Assembly (NCBI GenBank): GCA_029959085.1 | Contig: JARWIR010000001.1 | Location: forward strand, 17,599,730 to 17,663,729 | DNA: 64,000 nucleotides | DNA from: Nemophila menziesii | Taxonomy: Eukaryota; Streptophyta; Magnoliopsida; Boraginales; Hydrophyllaceae | Direction of reading: 5' to 3' | Shown: piece after piece, positions 34,720-46,803 of the stretch | How positions within the stretch are numbered: position 1 is the stretch's first letter | How the letters are laid out: each line of letters starts with the position of its first letter | The notes under the pieces: model-generated | What the model saw: the letters and a program-made list of their open reading frames with translations, nothing else | The model's database searches: none | What the model was told of the DNA's origin: nothing | Translations under genes and position numbers: made by a program

Positions 34720-34781
34720 GATCTCTCTCTCTTTGCTTCGGCAATTCCAAGTTTTCTTTATTTAAACGAGAGAGAGAGATC
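34720..34781 (+). promoter_or_regulatory. CT/GA hairpin at the 5' end of the EDR2-like transcript
   Basis: GATCTCTCTCTCT (34720-34732) and GAGAGAGAGAGATC (34768-34781) can pair over about 13 bases around a loop of about 35 bases. It lies just before a good donor (TTTTCAG/GTAATT at 34811/34812), so it falls in the core promoter or the 5' UTR exon. CT-rich leaders are common in plant genes; the paired GA arm is less usual. Confidence 0.5.
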
Positions 34782-34811
34782 CACAGCTGCTCATTTTTCA
34801 TATTTTTTCAG
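34740..34811 (+). other. Probable non-coding 5' UTR exon of the EDR2-like gene
   Basis: The sequence ends TTTTTTCAG/GTAATTTTA, a fair donor, and the next acceptor (GTTTACAG at 36612-36619) opens the exon that carries the ATG. This implies a first intron of about 1.8 kb within the 5' UTR. The transcription start is not visible, so the left edge is a guess. Confidence 0.5.
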
Positions 34812-35319
34812 GTAATTTTATTTTCCAATTTATATGGTTTTAATTTGTGTGTATTCTGAGTCGGGTGTGCATCAAAATTATTTTGAGTTAAGTTTATGGA
34901 TTTTGAGTAAGAATCAATTTAATTTCTTTGTTCTAGATCATATGATTTTGTCGCTGCCTGAATTCTTTTTTCATCGACTGTCTCGTAATATTCTAATATT
35001 ATGATTAATAAAAGTTTTTACCTGACAATTTATTTTATTATTCAACAATTTTCTTTTCTTGTTATCTTTAATTTTTTTCTGGTTTGGATTTTAGAAGCTG
35101 AATGTTCATTTGCTTCTGACTTTTAAGAGGTAATTGCAACATTGGTCCTTATTTTATGTGAAATATTAAAGATACCCGTGTTTTCCAAGAGTAGCAATCA
35201 TATTCTTGTAAATTTTCTAAATGCTCTCTTAATAATCTATTCCCCCCTTCAGGGCCTGATTTTTTAATGAATTTTTGGTAAGGGGGACCAAGGGGTTCCA
35301 GGTCAATGCCCCTGCAGTT

Positions 35320-38300
35320 ATTGAGTTGATTGCACTATAGGTTCCCATATATATTGCAACGTAACCTAGAGATTGAAGGTTTATTTGTTGACTTAGATAT
35401 TTTTTAGTTAATTGCACCAAGGGGTTCGGGGTCAATGCCTTGCAATTTTTAAAGTTAATTGCACTATAGGTCCCTATATTCTGCAACGTAAGGTTGAAGG
35501 GGACCATCTGAGGGACTTTTAAAGGAAATGATAGTTCAAGGGACAATTTAGAGAATTTTCCCTTCTTTTATGTATTTCGAAAGGTACTTGAGTTCTTGAT
35601 TTGTTTTCGGTATCTGCCAACCTAGGGTCAGCTTTTATATACATTAATGCTGCAAATTTAATCCACCAGTGGGGTATATTTGCTATTTTCTTGAACTACA
35701 AGGGTATATTCAATTATTTTGCATAACACAGTGACTGATAGTGCAATTAACCTCTTTCTTAACCGGTTGATCTAGTAATCTGCTATATATTGATCTTAGT
35801 ACTTTTTTTCTTCAAATTATCAGTCTCAGTATTTAGGACAAGGTACATTGTAAGATTATGCAACATTGATAACGACCTTTTTGGATTTTGTTATCTTTTT
35901 CAATTTTGCCCCTTTATGGTGATGATTACAGGCATGGTCAAATGGGGTCGGTGGCCCAAAAATTCTTTTTAAATGGTTATAATACTCAAAATCATTTCTC
36001 TCTTTTTTGGTCATGTAATCATCTTTAATTCAATCACATGAAGATGCTGATTTTTTTGTTAGTATCGTTTACATGTTACGAAGGGTTATTTTCATCTTTA
36101 GCCCCTGTATTATGCAAAATATATAAATGTACCACTATGTTTTAATAGTAGAAAATATACCCCATGTGTTATTAATATTACAAATCTATCATTCCATGGG
36201 GTGTATTTGCTACTTTTTGAAACAACACATCATTTAACCAACCTGGGCAATGGCAAAGCCACATTAATCCTATGGGGCCATCGTCCCCATAGGTTCTTAA
36301 TTTCTTTTATACCCCTTAAAAAAAATTATACCAATACCTTATGGTCCGCCAAAATTTTCAGAATCTTCACTTATCCCCTAACTTAATTATCTCTATATGC
36401 TTTGACTTAATTTGTTGTTGTGAGTAAATTGCACTATAGGCTATGATAATACTTCCTTATAGTGCAATTTACTCAAAAACATTTAATATAGTACAATCAA
36501 CCAAAAAAAGAAAAAAGTTTGGGAAAAGGCAACCAAGAATTCCTGGCATTTTATGAATCGTAAATTTTAATGAATTAAATATATTTATACTTGAACCGCA
36601 AAATCTTTTTGTTTACAGGGTCAATTTGTTAAGTTTTGGTGAGAATCCATATGTTATATTAATTAATTGTAGTAATGGGGGCTTGTTATTCGACTCCGGA
36701 TCAACCAATTAAAGTAAGGCGAAAACATCGTCACAGAATCAGAAAACACCGTGCAAGGATCGCAAATTCAATCCCAGACGGTTTTAAGAAGAATCGGAAA
36801 AGCGACGTTGGACCTCGAGTAACTGATTATGCCGTTAGTGAGTTTGTTCACACCACTACTACTAATGGAATAGACGAGGTTTCAAACTCAACGTATCATC
36901 TTACTCAGATGCAATGGCACCGTAGTCAGAGTGATTCTGACGGTATATTATTTCATTTCCCTTTTAATCAAATTAGATAACATATTCCTTTCTTCACTAT
37001 TTAGTCCCTTATTTAGCTTATATTATTTTATTTTTATAAACATATGTTATTTTAAATAATATAGGGACTTATAGTTTAATCAATTAATTACTGAATTAAT
37101 ATCGGGACCTATAGTGCAATTACGGGGGATCTGCTTCCGAACCCCCTGCCCCCCCCCCCCTACCCATTGGCATGTATTCAGTCAAAAGATGACAATGCTT
37201 ATAAAATAATGAAAATACGAAAGGATGACAATGCTTATAAATTAATGAAAATGCGGGAAAAATGACTAATGTTGTCACAAAATGGAAAGGTAAGAGATTA
37301 AAATTTTAGGTTTGCAAGATAAAGGACTAACCTTGTAGCAAATTAAAAGATACGGGACTAAATTGTTATTTTTCCAAGATAAAGGACTAAACAGTCAAAA
37401 TATATACAGATAAGCGACCAAATAAGTGATTTACCCCTTTTATAATTATTTCGTGACAATTGAAATTCTGTTTTTTTTTTTTGGTCGCAATGTGACAATG
37501 AAAATTTAATGTTCTTGTAGTGGTATGTCAAGACGAATCGTGGTTCGACACACTCAGCATGCTAGATTCCGAGGAAGAGGAAGACTTTGATAGTGTACAC
37601 GGAGGTAATATTAGACTATTTTGCATAACACGAGGACCAATAATGCAATTGACTCTTTTCTTAATCTACTTCAGATTTTCCTAACATTTCGAGCGGACAA
37701 ATGCTCCAATACGAAACTTCGTCATGCTTTGTTGATAACAAGTGCAAGTACGAAGAATACGAACGATACGTAACAATAGATAATAATAATAAAGATAGTT
37801 TAAAGGACGGGAATAGATTTGCAGTTCTTAGTACTCAAGGGTTTGATCTTCCGGGCATGGAGAAACCAGAAGAGTTTGATAAGGAAAGGAAGAAAAAGTT
37901 AGAACGTGCTTACGGAAGCTTTAATGGCGTAAGTGTTAATAAACATGAAAAACCGGGCTTGCCTCGGTTAGTTCCGTCTATAAGTTTTAACGACAAGATC
38001 ATAAGTTCTCGTAGTTCGAGCCTTCAAAAAAGAAAATCGACGGTGATTAGGAGGTTATCGCTCAAAAGAAAATCTTTTGAAGGCGAAGAAAATAATGAAT
38101 TATGTAAGTACACCATTAAAATTAGTATTTTGTATTATATATATATTATGGAGGGTGAAAAGAAGTTTTATTACTGTTCAGGTTCATCTAAGAAATTTCT
38201 TTACCGTCCCCGAGCTGGACTTTTGATTCCACGATGTAATGACGAGAAGGCGACTCCCGGAACATGGTCCAAAGTCGAACCCTCAAATTTTAACCTCCGT

Positions 38301-38560
38301 GGTGATACCTATTTTAAGTATGTCCATTACTTCCTTGGATACATGTGCAAAATTTCATTATAGATCCTTATTATGCGAAAAATTGCAGTATAGGTCCCTA
38401 TATATATTATTGATTTATTGCACTGTAAGTCCTTGAAAGATCATTTGTCGATTTGATTTCATTTTAGATCCCTATCTTACGTAAAACTGGATGATAGGTT
38501 TATAGGTCCTTGTTTTATTTTTGAATTAATTGCACTGTAAGTCCCTATATTTTGTCATAG
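35320..38560. repeat. Recurrent phrase TATAGTGCAATTA in introns
   Basis: GGGACCTATAGTGCAATTA or its complement TAATTGCACTATAGGTCCC recurs, usually next to ATATTTTGCA-like words, at about 35330, 35457, 35740, 36426, 36459, 37100, 37640, 38385, 38410 and 38520, on both strands. The same phrase returns at 59875, 60790, 60910 and 61215 in introns of the gene fragments there. It looks like a short dispersed element tolerated in introns. Confidence 0.6.
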
Positions 38561-40300
38561 ACTACAAAATATTCATACAAACAAAATAAATAAAAGCTAG
38601 GTGTGAAATTTCTGAGACCCTGGGACCATAAGGTATTTTAAAAAAACATATACAATTGTAGGAATCAGTTTTTTTCCACCAAAACTCAGGAGGTAAAGGT
38701 TGTTTCGCGCCTAAACCCTAACTAGGAGCCGTTTGCATTCCCCTATTTGGTCAAGTGTTTAATAAATTATTATTGCAGAGACAAGAAGAAAAGCCCTGCC
38801 CCGAGTTTCAGCCCTTATACACCAATCGGGGCTGATTTATTTGTCTGTGCGAAAAAGATTAATCACATTGCTCGCCATCTCGAGCTTCCTTCTGTCAAAT
38901 CCGAGGGAGAAATGCCTTCACTCCTCATCGTTAATATACAGGTAATTTTCACTTATCCTATTTGGCCCTTTATCTCTCACCTTTTCGATATTTTAGTCCC
39001 TTATCTTCTAAATGTAATCTTTCAGTCACCTATCTTTAAAAGATTGTCACAAAATCAAAGGCCAATAAGATAAACTTTATTAGTTGTGCACGTTGTCACA
39101 AAATCAAATCAAAACTTGAAATATTACTTTTGCAAGATAAGGGACCAAATGAGTTATAATTGTAACTCTTGTGTAACTAATGATTAATAAATCATTACTT
39201 GTTTGCAGTTACCTACTTATCCTGCTCCTATGTTTCTCGGTGATAGTGACGGGGAAGGCCTAAGCCTCGTTGTGTATTTTAAAATTTCCGAGAATTTCGA
39301 GAAAGAAATTTCTCCCCAGTTTCGAGAAAGCCTCAAGGTAATTATTTAAATTTTAATTTCTCTTTAATGTAATTTAATAAATAAACCACCCTGGTTCAGA
39401 AATTCATTGATGATGAGACGGAGAAAGTTAAAGGATTTGCAAAGGAGTCCACAGTTCCTTTTAGGGAAAGGTTGAAGTTAATGGTTGGAGTTCTGAATCC
39501 CGATGATCTTGTTTCAAGTTCAACTGAACGGAAACTTCTAAACGCCTATAACGAGAAACCGGTTTTATCTCGCCCTCAACATGACTTTTTTCAGGTCAAT
39601 ATAAAATTAAATAGTCGGCTTTTGGGTTTTAGTTTTTTCTTTTTTTAATATATAGTAATATTTCGTTTTTTATAGGGCAAGAACTACTTTGAAATCGATA
39701 TTGACATTCACCGATTCAGCTACATAGCAAGAAGGGGTCTCGATGCATTTAGAGATCGTATGAAAAATGGAATAGTTGATTTGGGATTAACGATTCAGGT
39801 AAAATTTATTTTTATACGCCTTTTCGTGCGTGAAATGTGAATTAAAATTGTGATCATGAAAGCTTATACATCTTTGCTTTTTCTATTATTAGTCCATTAT
39901 CTTTAAAAAGCAACATTTTAGTCTCTTAAGTAACATTTTAATCCCTTGGGATAATGTTAGTTTTATTTTTATTTTAAAAATCGGTTATTTACCTCATGAT
40001 ATACATGAAAATAGCAAAATGAAACTTTTAAAGGCTTTTTATTCTTTCATCCCATTAGTAGTAATATGACAACATGTAGATCTACCAGAATCACAAGATA
40101 AGGGACTAAATTGTCAAAAAAGTTATTTGCTATTATATTATTCAGATCAAATGGATTTGATAACGTTGTTTCAATTTTGTAAATAGGCTCAAAAACCGGA
40201 AGAATTGCCTGAAACAGTACTTTGTGGCGTCAGATTGAATAAGATAGAATTTGTGAATCACGGCCAAATTCCGATGATTATGAGGACTGCAGAGGATTGA
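36675..40300 (+). CDS. EDR2-like / DUF1336 protein (CW14-type), 9 coding exons, 546 aa
   Basis: Coding exons: 36675-36942, 37521-37604, 37675-38103, 38182-38317, 38779-38941, 39209-39337, 39400-39594, 39676-39798 and 40187-40300. They total 1641 nt, keep phase throughout and all use GT-AG introns. The protein starts MGACYSTP, an N-myristoylation signal with a Cys that could be palmitoylated, then a Lys/Arg/His cluster (13-29) and an acidic stretch ([13 protein letters not shown], about 105-118). The C-terminal half, from about residue 262 to the end, is the EDR2 C-terminal domain (DUF1336): [82 protein letters not shown], and VNHGQIP near the C-terminus. Unlike EDR2 itself it has no START or PH domain. 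Family knowledge suggests a membrane-attached protein possibly binding lipids; its function is not established. It appears intact. Confidence 0.94.
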
Positions 40301-40576
40301 TTTTATCTCTCTCTGTTACGGAAAATTGGAGGTGTTCCTTTTCTCTTAACATTTAAACTCTTAGCAATTCCAGGTTTCTATGTAATTAAAGTTTGTCTCA
40401 AAATGGTCCTTTAATTTTGTAACTTTTACGGTGTACCTATACCTATAGAGGGTATTTGGTTTCGGCTTCCGTTATATTAGTAGGCTTCGGCCTTAGTTGT
40501 ATTAAAACAAAACAAAAGAAACCTATTGTGCACAATTGCGTTAATGTCAATGTGTAATAGGAGATTAATGAAAAAC
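40301..40576. other. 3' flank of the EDR2-like gene
   Basis: AT-rich sequence that probably includes the 3' UTR and polyadenylation site (TATGTAATTAAAG near 40380). Nothing else is visible. Confidence 0.45.
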
Positions 40577-40770
40577 TTTTTTTTTTTTTCCCCCGATGTA
40601 TGGGTGTCCGGGCCAGCTTACGCGCACCACGACTAATCCCATAGGAAATATACACGCCTCCTCATGTATACTCCCACTTAATCAGAACTAGGTTACCCAT
40701 GTTCAGGGAAGAGACTCGAACCATGCACCCCTTGCTTAACAACAACCTCATTGTTTGATGATGTTCTTCT
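40577..40770 (-). mobile_element. tRNA-derived SINE
   Basis: On the minus strand, from right to left on the plus: an internal Pol III B-box-like GGTTCGAGTCT (40721-40711), a body ending GTGCGCGTAAGCTGGCCCGG (near 40630-40611), then ACACCC and an A-tail (T13 at 40577-40589). This body end is one I recall from dicot SINEs. The 5' part with the A-box (around GAGGTTGTTGTTAAGC) is less clear, so the 5' edge near 40770 is approximate. No flanking duplication was identified. Confidence 0.65.
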
Positions 40771-40839
40771 TTTACGAGTCCTACCAGACTGTTTCTTGCA
40801 TACCAAGATGTAACAAATTCTTTTAAGGTAATGTGTGTA

Positions 40840-41500
40840 TCCAAGAGGAAAAGAAGAAAAGATGAGAAAAATTATTAAAAGAGAATAAAATATTGTTTGA
40901 ATCTTAAGATTTTTAAGAAAGAAAAATTCATAAAGAATTTTGAGTTTTTTTTGTTTGGATTGAAAAAAATAAAGAAAGAAAAATAAAATATTATTATATT
41001 TCTGTTTTCATCATGATTAGTATAAGATTCTAAAGGGTTTTTTTTTTCTTGTGTATCAATTTTTATTTTATTTGACTTTGTTTTAGATTGATTATAAAAT
41101 ATGATTTATAGGTTATTTTTTAAAAAATTATAAAAAATATTAAACTTTATAATTAAAAAAAAAATTATTATTTTTTAAATAAAATTTAAAAGAAAAAGTC
41201 ATTATTAATGTTTAAAAATTAAAAAAATTTCACAAAAAGATTGCAAAATCACAATAATATTAAAAAATTCTTAAATAACTTTTAAAAAATTAATTTATAA
41301 GAAAATCAGAAAAAAGAAATGATTTATATTTACAAATTCAATAAACCTTTAAAAATCAAAATTTCTTCACAAACAAATTGAAAAATCACAAAAAGTTTCA
41401 GAAGGAAGTATCATCTATCTTCTTCCTCAGTTAGCAATTACATATAATCAGAATATATTTTATCTAATCCTCAAATTATCATCTCTGGCATTTCTTGTAT
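40840..41500. other. A/T-rich low-complexity intergenic block
   Basis: AAAGAAAAA and TTTAAAAAA runs with no coding potential. The stretch near 40940 (GTTTGGATTGAAAAAAATAA) resembles 13255-13310. Beyond 41500 the sequence becomes more gene-like, and GTACTATCATCAAT occurs twice (about 41502 and 41600). Confidence 0.4.
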
Positions 41501-41599
41501 GTACTATCATCAATTCGCTCCAAGGTAAGAATTTGATCAATTTCGTGAGCTAAAGTCGAATTTCAGCTAACTGTTTGATAAAAATGCTATAATAAGTTG

Positions 41600-41720
41600 T
41601 ACTATCATCAATATACTGCAAGGTTAAGGTATGATATTCCGATATGTGGTGAGTCACTTGTTGCAACTATTGATCTTGCAACTCGGTAAGCTTTATTATT
41701 TTGATACATCAGAATGCAAA
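41600..41720 (+). pseudogene. Unidentified exon-like fragment
   Basis: 41637-41695 reads DIPICGESLVATIDLATR and ends at a good donor (ACTCG/GTAAGC). It lies on the same strand as the SCD2-like, MRD1-like and THO3 fragments and may belong to the same captured set. I do not recognise the protein. Confidence 0.35.
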
Positions 41721-41787
41721 ATATGAGGTGACAGAAGCTGTGGATCCAGCTTTGTAGAATTGGATATGAAGCCGAAGTTCTCAGGTC

Positions 41788-42030
41788 TGTTAGAATATAT
41801 CTTAATTATAAATTAGTATCTTATGATTATAGCTAGTGTATAATTAGAATATTGTGTATCTCTTAATTATAGCTAGTGTATATTACGTATTCTGTAATTA
41901 GGTCGATTAGATTAGGTAAGTTCTTGGTGAGCAAGTCAATACTTTGCTATATAAACACATCAATGTAACACATTAGAATCATCGATCTTTACAATAAAAT
42001 CATTCTTCTAAACCTTTTATTTCTTCGACA
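41788..42030 (+). repeat. Copia 5' LTR
   Basis: Starts TGTTAGAATATATC and ends CTTCGACA. It contains a TATA-like TGCTATATAAACACATC near 41947 for the element promoter and an internal direct repeat TTATAGCTAGTGTATA (around 41828 and 41870). Confidence 0.95.
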
Positions 42031-42042
42031 TGGTATCAGAGC
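42031..42042 (+). other. Copia primer-binding site (initiator Met-tRNA)
   Basis: TGGTATCAGAGC abuts the 5' LTR without a spacer, the usual arrangement in plant Copia elements. Confidence 0.93.
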
Positions 42043-42322
42043 TACTACTCTGGTAACCTGTACCATTGTCCTCGTTTTTTTTTCACCATCGAAATCGTTA
42101 AAATCGTTCCTCGAAATCTTTTTCTCGAAAATTCGAAACCGAAATTCGTTATAAACTCTTTATACAATTTTCAAATATAGTCGAATAGCATATCAAAAGA
42201 AAGCTCTCGACGAGACGATTCTAAATCCGCGAAAATCACCGCCGGAAACTCCTGCACTCACCCCACGCGCCGCCACAACCGCCGCTCCAGATTTTTCTGG
42301 AAAAAAAAAGTTCGAAAAAAAA

Positions 42323-43764
42323 ATGGAAAGAATTGATGCCTCCCACCCTATTTCTCTTATACTTGATGGCACCAATTATATACCATGGGCTCAAGCCATG
42401 ACCAGTTTTCGTAAGGGTCTATGGAGGATTATCACAGGAGATTTAAAGGAACCAGAAGCACAAAAAGATGAACCAGAAGAAAAATATGTTGATCGTCTCG
42501 AAGATTGGGATAGCAAAAATCACCAAATTATTACATGGCTTCGCAACACATCAGCTACGTCTATCAGTCTTCAATTTGGACGTTTCGGTACTGCAAAGGA
42601 AGTTTGGGATTTTCTTGAGAAGAGATATACGACTGATGATGGGGGCCCGTAGGTATCAACTCACAACTGCTCTTCATCTTATGCGCCACGAAGCTGGTCA
42701 ATCAATTAATAGCTTCTTATCCGAGATGTATATCATTTGGGATCAACTCACTGCCACAGAACCCACTTGGAATGATGACAAAGATGCAAAGAAATTCACT
42801 ATCTGGAGGGATCAGGGGCGTCTTGTGCAATTTCTCATGGCTCTTCATGATGATTTTGAGCCAGTTCGTGCATCTTTACTCCACCGCACACCCTTTCCTA
42901 CCTTGGAACAAGCTGTTCAAGAACTTATTTCAGAGGAAACCCGTCTGCAATCGCACAAGTCTCGATCTTCTAGCGTGGTACTTGCAACCCCTCATAATGT
43001 TCCAAGAAAAAAATCAAGCTTCCCCACCTGAGTGCAGGTACTGTCATTTGACTGGTCACTCTTTCGTGTATTGCCCTACTCGAGTTTGCCGTTTCTGCAA
43101 AAAGGTAAATTCTGGACATCATCTGAATGAGTGTTACAACAACCCCAACAGAAATTCTCAAGGGAATCGATTTAAATCTGGAACTTTCAAGGCCAACAAT
43201 GCTTCTGCTGCTGCCACTACCACTGAGGAATCTTCTGCTCCTAGCTCTAACCCGCCCGTCTCATCCATTTATATGTCTGATCTTCATGATATTTTTCAAC
43301 AAGTTTTAGCTCAGTCTAGCCACCCACCTTTGACCGCTTTATCCACCACAACTGGTAAGTCTACCTGGTTTTTTGACTCCGCTTGTTCAAATCACATGAC
43401 TTCAGATTCTCATTGTCTCATAAATCTATCATCTACCTCTCATTCTCCCTCTATATATACCGCCGATGGTACATCTATGGGTGTTAGCCATGTAGGATCT
43501 GTCTCCACAACAAATGCTTCCTTTAGTAACACTTATCTCGTTCCAAAACTCACTCTTAGTCTCATCTCTGTCGGTCAGCTTTGTGATCTTGGTCTAACAG
43601 TTACTTTTTCATTATCTGGTTGTCGTGTGCAGGACCCTCAGACAGGGCAGACCCTTGGGATAGGTCGTAAGGTTGGACGACTCTTCGAACTTGTTCATTT
43701 GCACCTGCCACCTCACAACGACTTCCACATCTGGTTCATCCTCTATCCATCTCTGGCATTCTAG
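42323..43764 (+). pseudogene. Copia gag and protease (frame-broken)
   Basis: The gag frame opens MERIDASHPISLILDGTNY (DUF4219/UBN2_3 gag) and shifts near 42640, continuing RRYQLTTALHLMRHEAGQSI in the 42468-43031 frame. It shifts again near 43015, giving a CxxC-type knuckle stretch (CRYCHLTGHSFVYC, a CCHC finger, and CRFCKKVNSGHHLNEC, a second) in the 42772-43764 frame. The protease active site WFFDSACSNHMTSD lies at about 43370-43410. The two CCHC fingers in tandem are a recognisable trait of this Copia lineage. Another shift near 43700 leads into integrase. Confidence 0.88.
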
Positions 43765-44640
43765 ATTAGGTCATGCTTCAATAGGAAAACTCCAGAATTT
43801 CGTTTCTAGTGGGCTACTTGAAAAATTTTCTATTGAAAAATTTGATTGTTTATCTTGTCATCTCGGAAAACAACCTGCTTTAAAATTTAATAAAAGTGAT
43901 TCTATATCTCATGCATGTTTTGATTTAGTCGATTCTGATATATGGGGGCCTTCACCTACACCTACCATGGGGGGATCTCGATATTTTGTGATTTTCATTG
44001 ATGACTATTCCCGTTTTACTTGGATCTATCTCATGCATAAACGATCTGATTTGCCTCGCATTTATTCTGAATTCACTAACATGATATACACACAATTCTC
44101 CAAACGTATTAAGATCGTGCAGATAATGCCATGGAATACAAAGACTCTACTATATTAGATCTCTTTCGTCAACATGGTACTATCTCACATCGTTCGTGTC
44201 CCCACAACTCTCAACAAAATGGACGTGCCGAGCGAAAACATAGACATATCCTTGATATGACTCGCACATTCCTTATTTCTGCCTCTTGTCCTGAACGCTT
44301 TTGGGGGGAAGCTGCCCTTATAGCAGTATACATTATAAATAGATTACCATCTCCTATTACTGGTAACCTCTCACCCTATGAGCGTCTTCACACTACACCA
44401 CCTGTCTATCACCACTTGCGTATTTTTGGTTGTGCATGCTTTGTGTTACTCCCTCCCCATGAGCGCACTAAACTTGAACCTCGGGCCCGACTTTGTTGCT
44501 TCATTGGGTATGGGATTGAACATAAAGGGTATCGTTGTTGGGATCCACTCTCTAAACGTCTTCGAATATCTCGTCACGTAGTATTTTGGGAAAATAAAAT
44601 GTTTTCATCGATCTCTTCTTTCTCTATTCCTCATCCACCT
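43673..44640 (+). pseudogene. Copia integrase (frame-broken)
   Basis: 43673-44158 holds the GAG-pre-integrase zinc region (LWHSRLGHASIGKL ... CLSCHLGK, an HHCC pattern) and the first catalytic Asp in DSDIWGP, plus FIDDYSRFTW. A shift near 44120-44150 removes the stretch around the second catalytic Asp, where ARSDNGxEY would be expected. 44131 onward keeps the third acidic residue region (PHNSQQNGRAERKHRHI) and the C-terminal GCACFVLLPPHERTKLEPRA block. Integrase would join element cDNA to the host chromosome; this copy lacks a continuous core. Confidence 0.88.
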
Positions 44641-44899
44641 TCGCTTCCTTTGTTCACAGACCCTACTCTATCTCTTTTTCCCGATGATGACAGTGACACA
44701 GGTACAGGTACAAACACAAGTTCGAATTCAAGTCCTTCACCAGAAACGACCATCCCAGAGGCACCTGCTCCGACTGATGGGCCTATACTCAACGTTGTCC
44801 TTCCACATTCATCCTCAGAAACCATAGAGTCCCCACCAGTCACAGAGTCTCTTCCTCCCCGGGTAAGAACTACTCTTGTTTACTTTCGTGATTCTGTTG

Positions 44900-46462
44900 T
44901 CTATTCCACCGTTTTTTCTCTCCATGAGCCACAGACCTATCACGATGCTAGTGCAGATCCTTTATGGCAGAAAGCAATGGCAGAAGAATTGAAAGCCTTG
45001 GAAGACAAACATACATGGGATTTGGTTGATCTTCCCTCAGGAAAACGTGCTATGGGTTGCAAGTGGGTTTATAAAATAAAAACTCATTCAGATGGACCTG
45101 TGGAGCGTTATAAGACCCGTCTTGTGGCCAAAGGGTATACTCAAGACTCAAGAGTATGGTATAGATTATGAAGAAACTTTTGCACCTGTTGCTCGTTTGA
45201 CATCTGTTCGAAGTCTTATTGCTGTTGCTGCTGTCCGTCAATGGAATTTATTTCAAATGGATGTCAAAAATGCTTTTCTCAATGGAGATTTGGAAGAAGA
45301 AGTCTTTATGAAACCTCCACCAGGTTATCAACATCCTTCAGATAAAGTGTGTAAACTTTGACGTGCTCTTTATGGTCTTAAACAGGCTCCTCGTGCATGG
45401 TTCTCTAAATTCAGTTCTGTCATCGGCAATTTTGGGTTTACATCTAGTGAACATGACTCTGCCCTGTTTATTCGTTATTCTACCGCTGGTATTATACTAT
45501 TATTACTTTATGTTGATGATATGATCATTACAGGTGATGACTTGGTTGGTATTTCTGAGTTGAAATCCTTTCTTGGGAAACACTTTGAGATGAAAGATCT
45601 TGGAAATCTTGGCTACTTTCTTGGCATTAAGGTTTCTTCTAATTCAGATGGCTATTATCTTTCTCAAGCCAAGTATTCCTCTGATCTTCTTGCTCGTGCT
45701 CAACTCACTGATAGTAAGATCACATCCACTCCTCTTGATCAGAATCTCAAACTTACTCCGATGGATGGTACACCTCTTCCAGATCCTACTTTATATCGTC
45801 AATTGGTTGGTAGTCTTATCTATCTCACAGTTGCTCGGCCTGATATCGCTTATGCTGTTCACTTGGTTAGTCAGTTCATGTCAGCACCTCGCTCTACCCA
45901 CTATACAGCTGTTCTTCGTATTCTTCGCTATGTAAAAGGAACTTTATTTCATGGGTTACATTTCTCTGCTCGCTCCTCTCTTATTTTACGAGGTTATTCC
46001 GATGCTGATTGGGCTGGTGATCCTACTGATCGTCGCTCAACGACCGGGTTTTGTTTTATGCTGGGTGATTCTCTTCTTTGTTGGCGTAGTAAAAAGCAAA
46101 ATGTTGTTGCCCGATCCAGTACTGAAGCCGAATACCGTGCCCTTGCTGATGCTACTCAAGAGGTAATTTGGCTTCGTTGGCTTCTTGCAGATATGGGAGT
46201 TTCTCAGTCAAATAGCACCATTCTTCATTGTGATAATCAGAGTGCTATCCAAATAGCCCATAATGATGTATTTCATGAGCGCACTCGCCATACAGAATGT
46301 GATTGTCACTTTATTCGGCAAAATGTCGCTCAAGGCACAACAAAACTTCAATTTACACCTTCAGCTGACCAACTTGCTGATATTTTCATCAAAGCTCATC
46401 CTCCAGGGCGTCTTCAAGACTTGATCTACAAACTCAAGTTGGTATCATTCTCACCACCTTGA
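44900..46462 (+). pseudogene. Copia reverse transcriptase and RNase H (frame-broken)
   Basis: The RVT_2 domain begins around DPLWQKAMAEELKALEDKHTW and [13 protein letters not shown] (44960-45090), shifts near 45145-45155, continues [19 protein letters not shown] and [19 protein letters not shown], meets an in-frame TGA at 45359-45361 (an Arg CGA changed to TGA by one C-to-T step is the simplest reading), then runs ALYGLKQAPRAWF and the catalytic YVDDMIITG (near 45510). RNase H has GYSDADWAGDPTDRRSTTG, SSTEAEYRAL and the terminal DIFIKAHP. The frame ends at a TGA just before the polypurine tract. Confidence 0.9.
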
Positions 46463-46475
46463 GTTTGAGGGGGGA

Positions 46476-46718
46476 TGCTAGAATATATCTTAATTATAAA
46501 TTAGTATCTTATAATTATAGCTAGTGTATAATTAGAATATTGTGTATCTCTTAATTATAGCTAGTGTATATTACGTATTCTTTAATTAGGTCGATTAGAT
46601 TAGGTAAGTTCTTGGTGAGCAAGTCAATACTTTGCTATATAAACACATCAATGTAACACATTAGTAACATCGATCTTTACAATAAAATCATTCTTCTAAA
46701 CCTTTTATTTCTTCAACA
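46476..46718 (+). repeat. Copia 3' LTR
   Basis: Starts TGCTAGAATATATC and ends CTTCAACA. It is the same length as the 5' LTR with about six substitutions, so divergence is near 2.5 percent. Confidence 0.95.
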
Positions 46719-46803
46719 AGGTCAATGAACCAAAGAATGTTTTTAACCCATAATATGATCTTCAAGTGTTATCAGTTAAAAGTTCCATAAATATATGCTT
46801 AAG

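Larger units (their letters stand above)
41788..46718 (+). mobile_element. Complete Ty1/Copia LTR retrotransposon, 4.93 kb
   Basis: Two 243-bp LTRs (41788-42030 and 46476-46718) differ at about six positions by eye. The element is flanked by a perfect 5-bp duplication AGGTC (41783-41787 and 46719-46723). The primer site TGGTATCAGAGC (42031-42042) directly follows the 5' LTR; the polypurine tract GAGTTTGAGGGGGGA (46461-46475) precedes the 3' LTR. Domain order gag, protease, integrase, RT, RNase H is that of Copia. LTRs are very short for the superfamily. The coding region is broken by several frameshifts, so it needs help to move. Confidence 0.97.

Noticed and set aside
36201..36386. A 61-codon frame upstream of the EDR2-like ATG
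   Set aside because: It lies in the first intron between a good donor (34811) and acceptor (36619) and has no motif.
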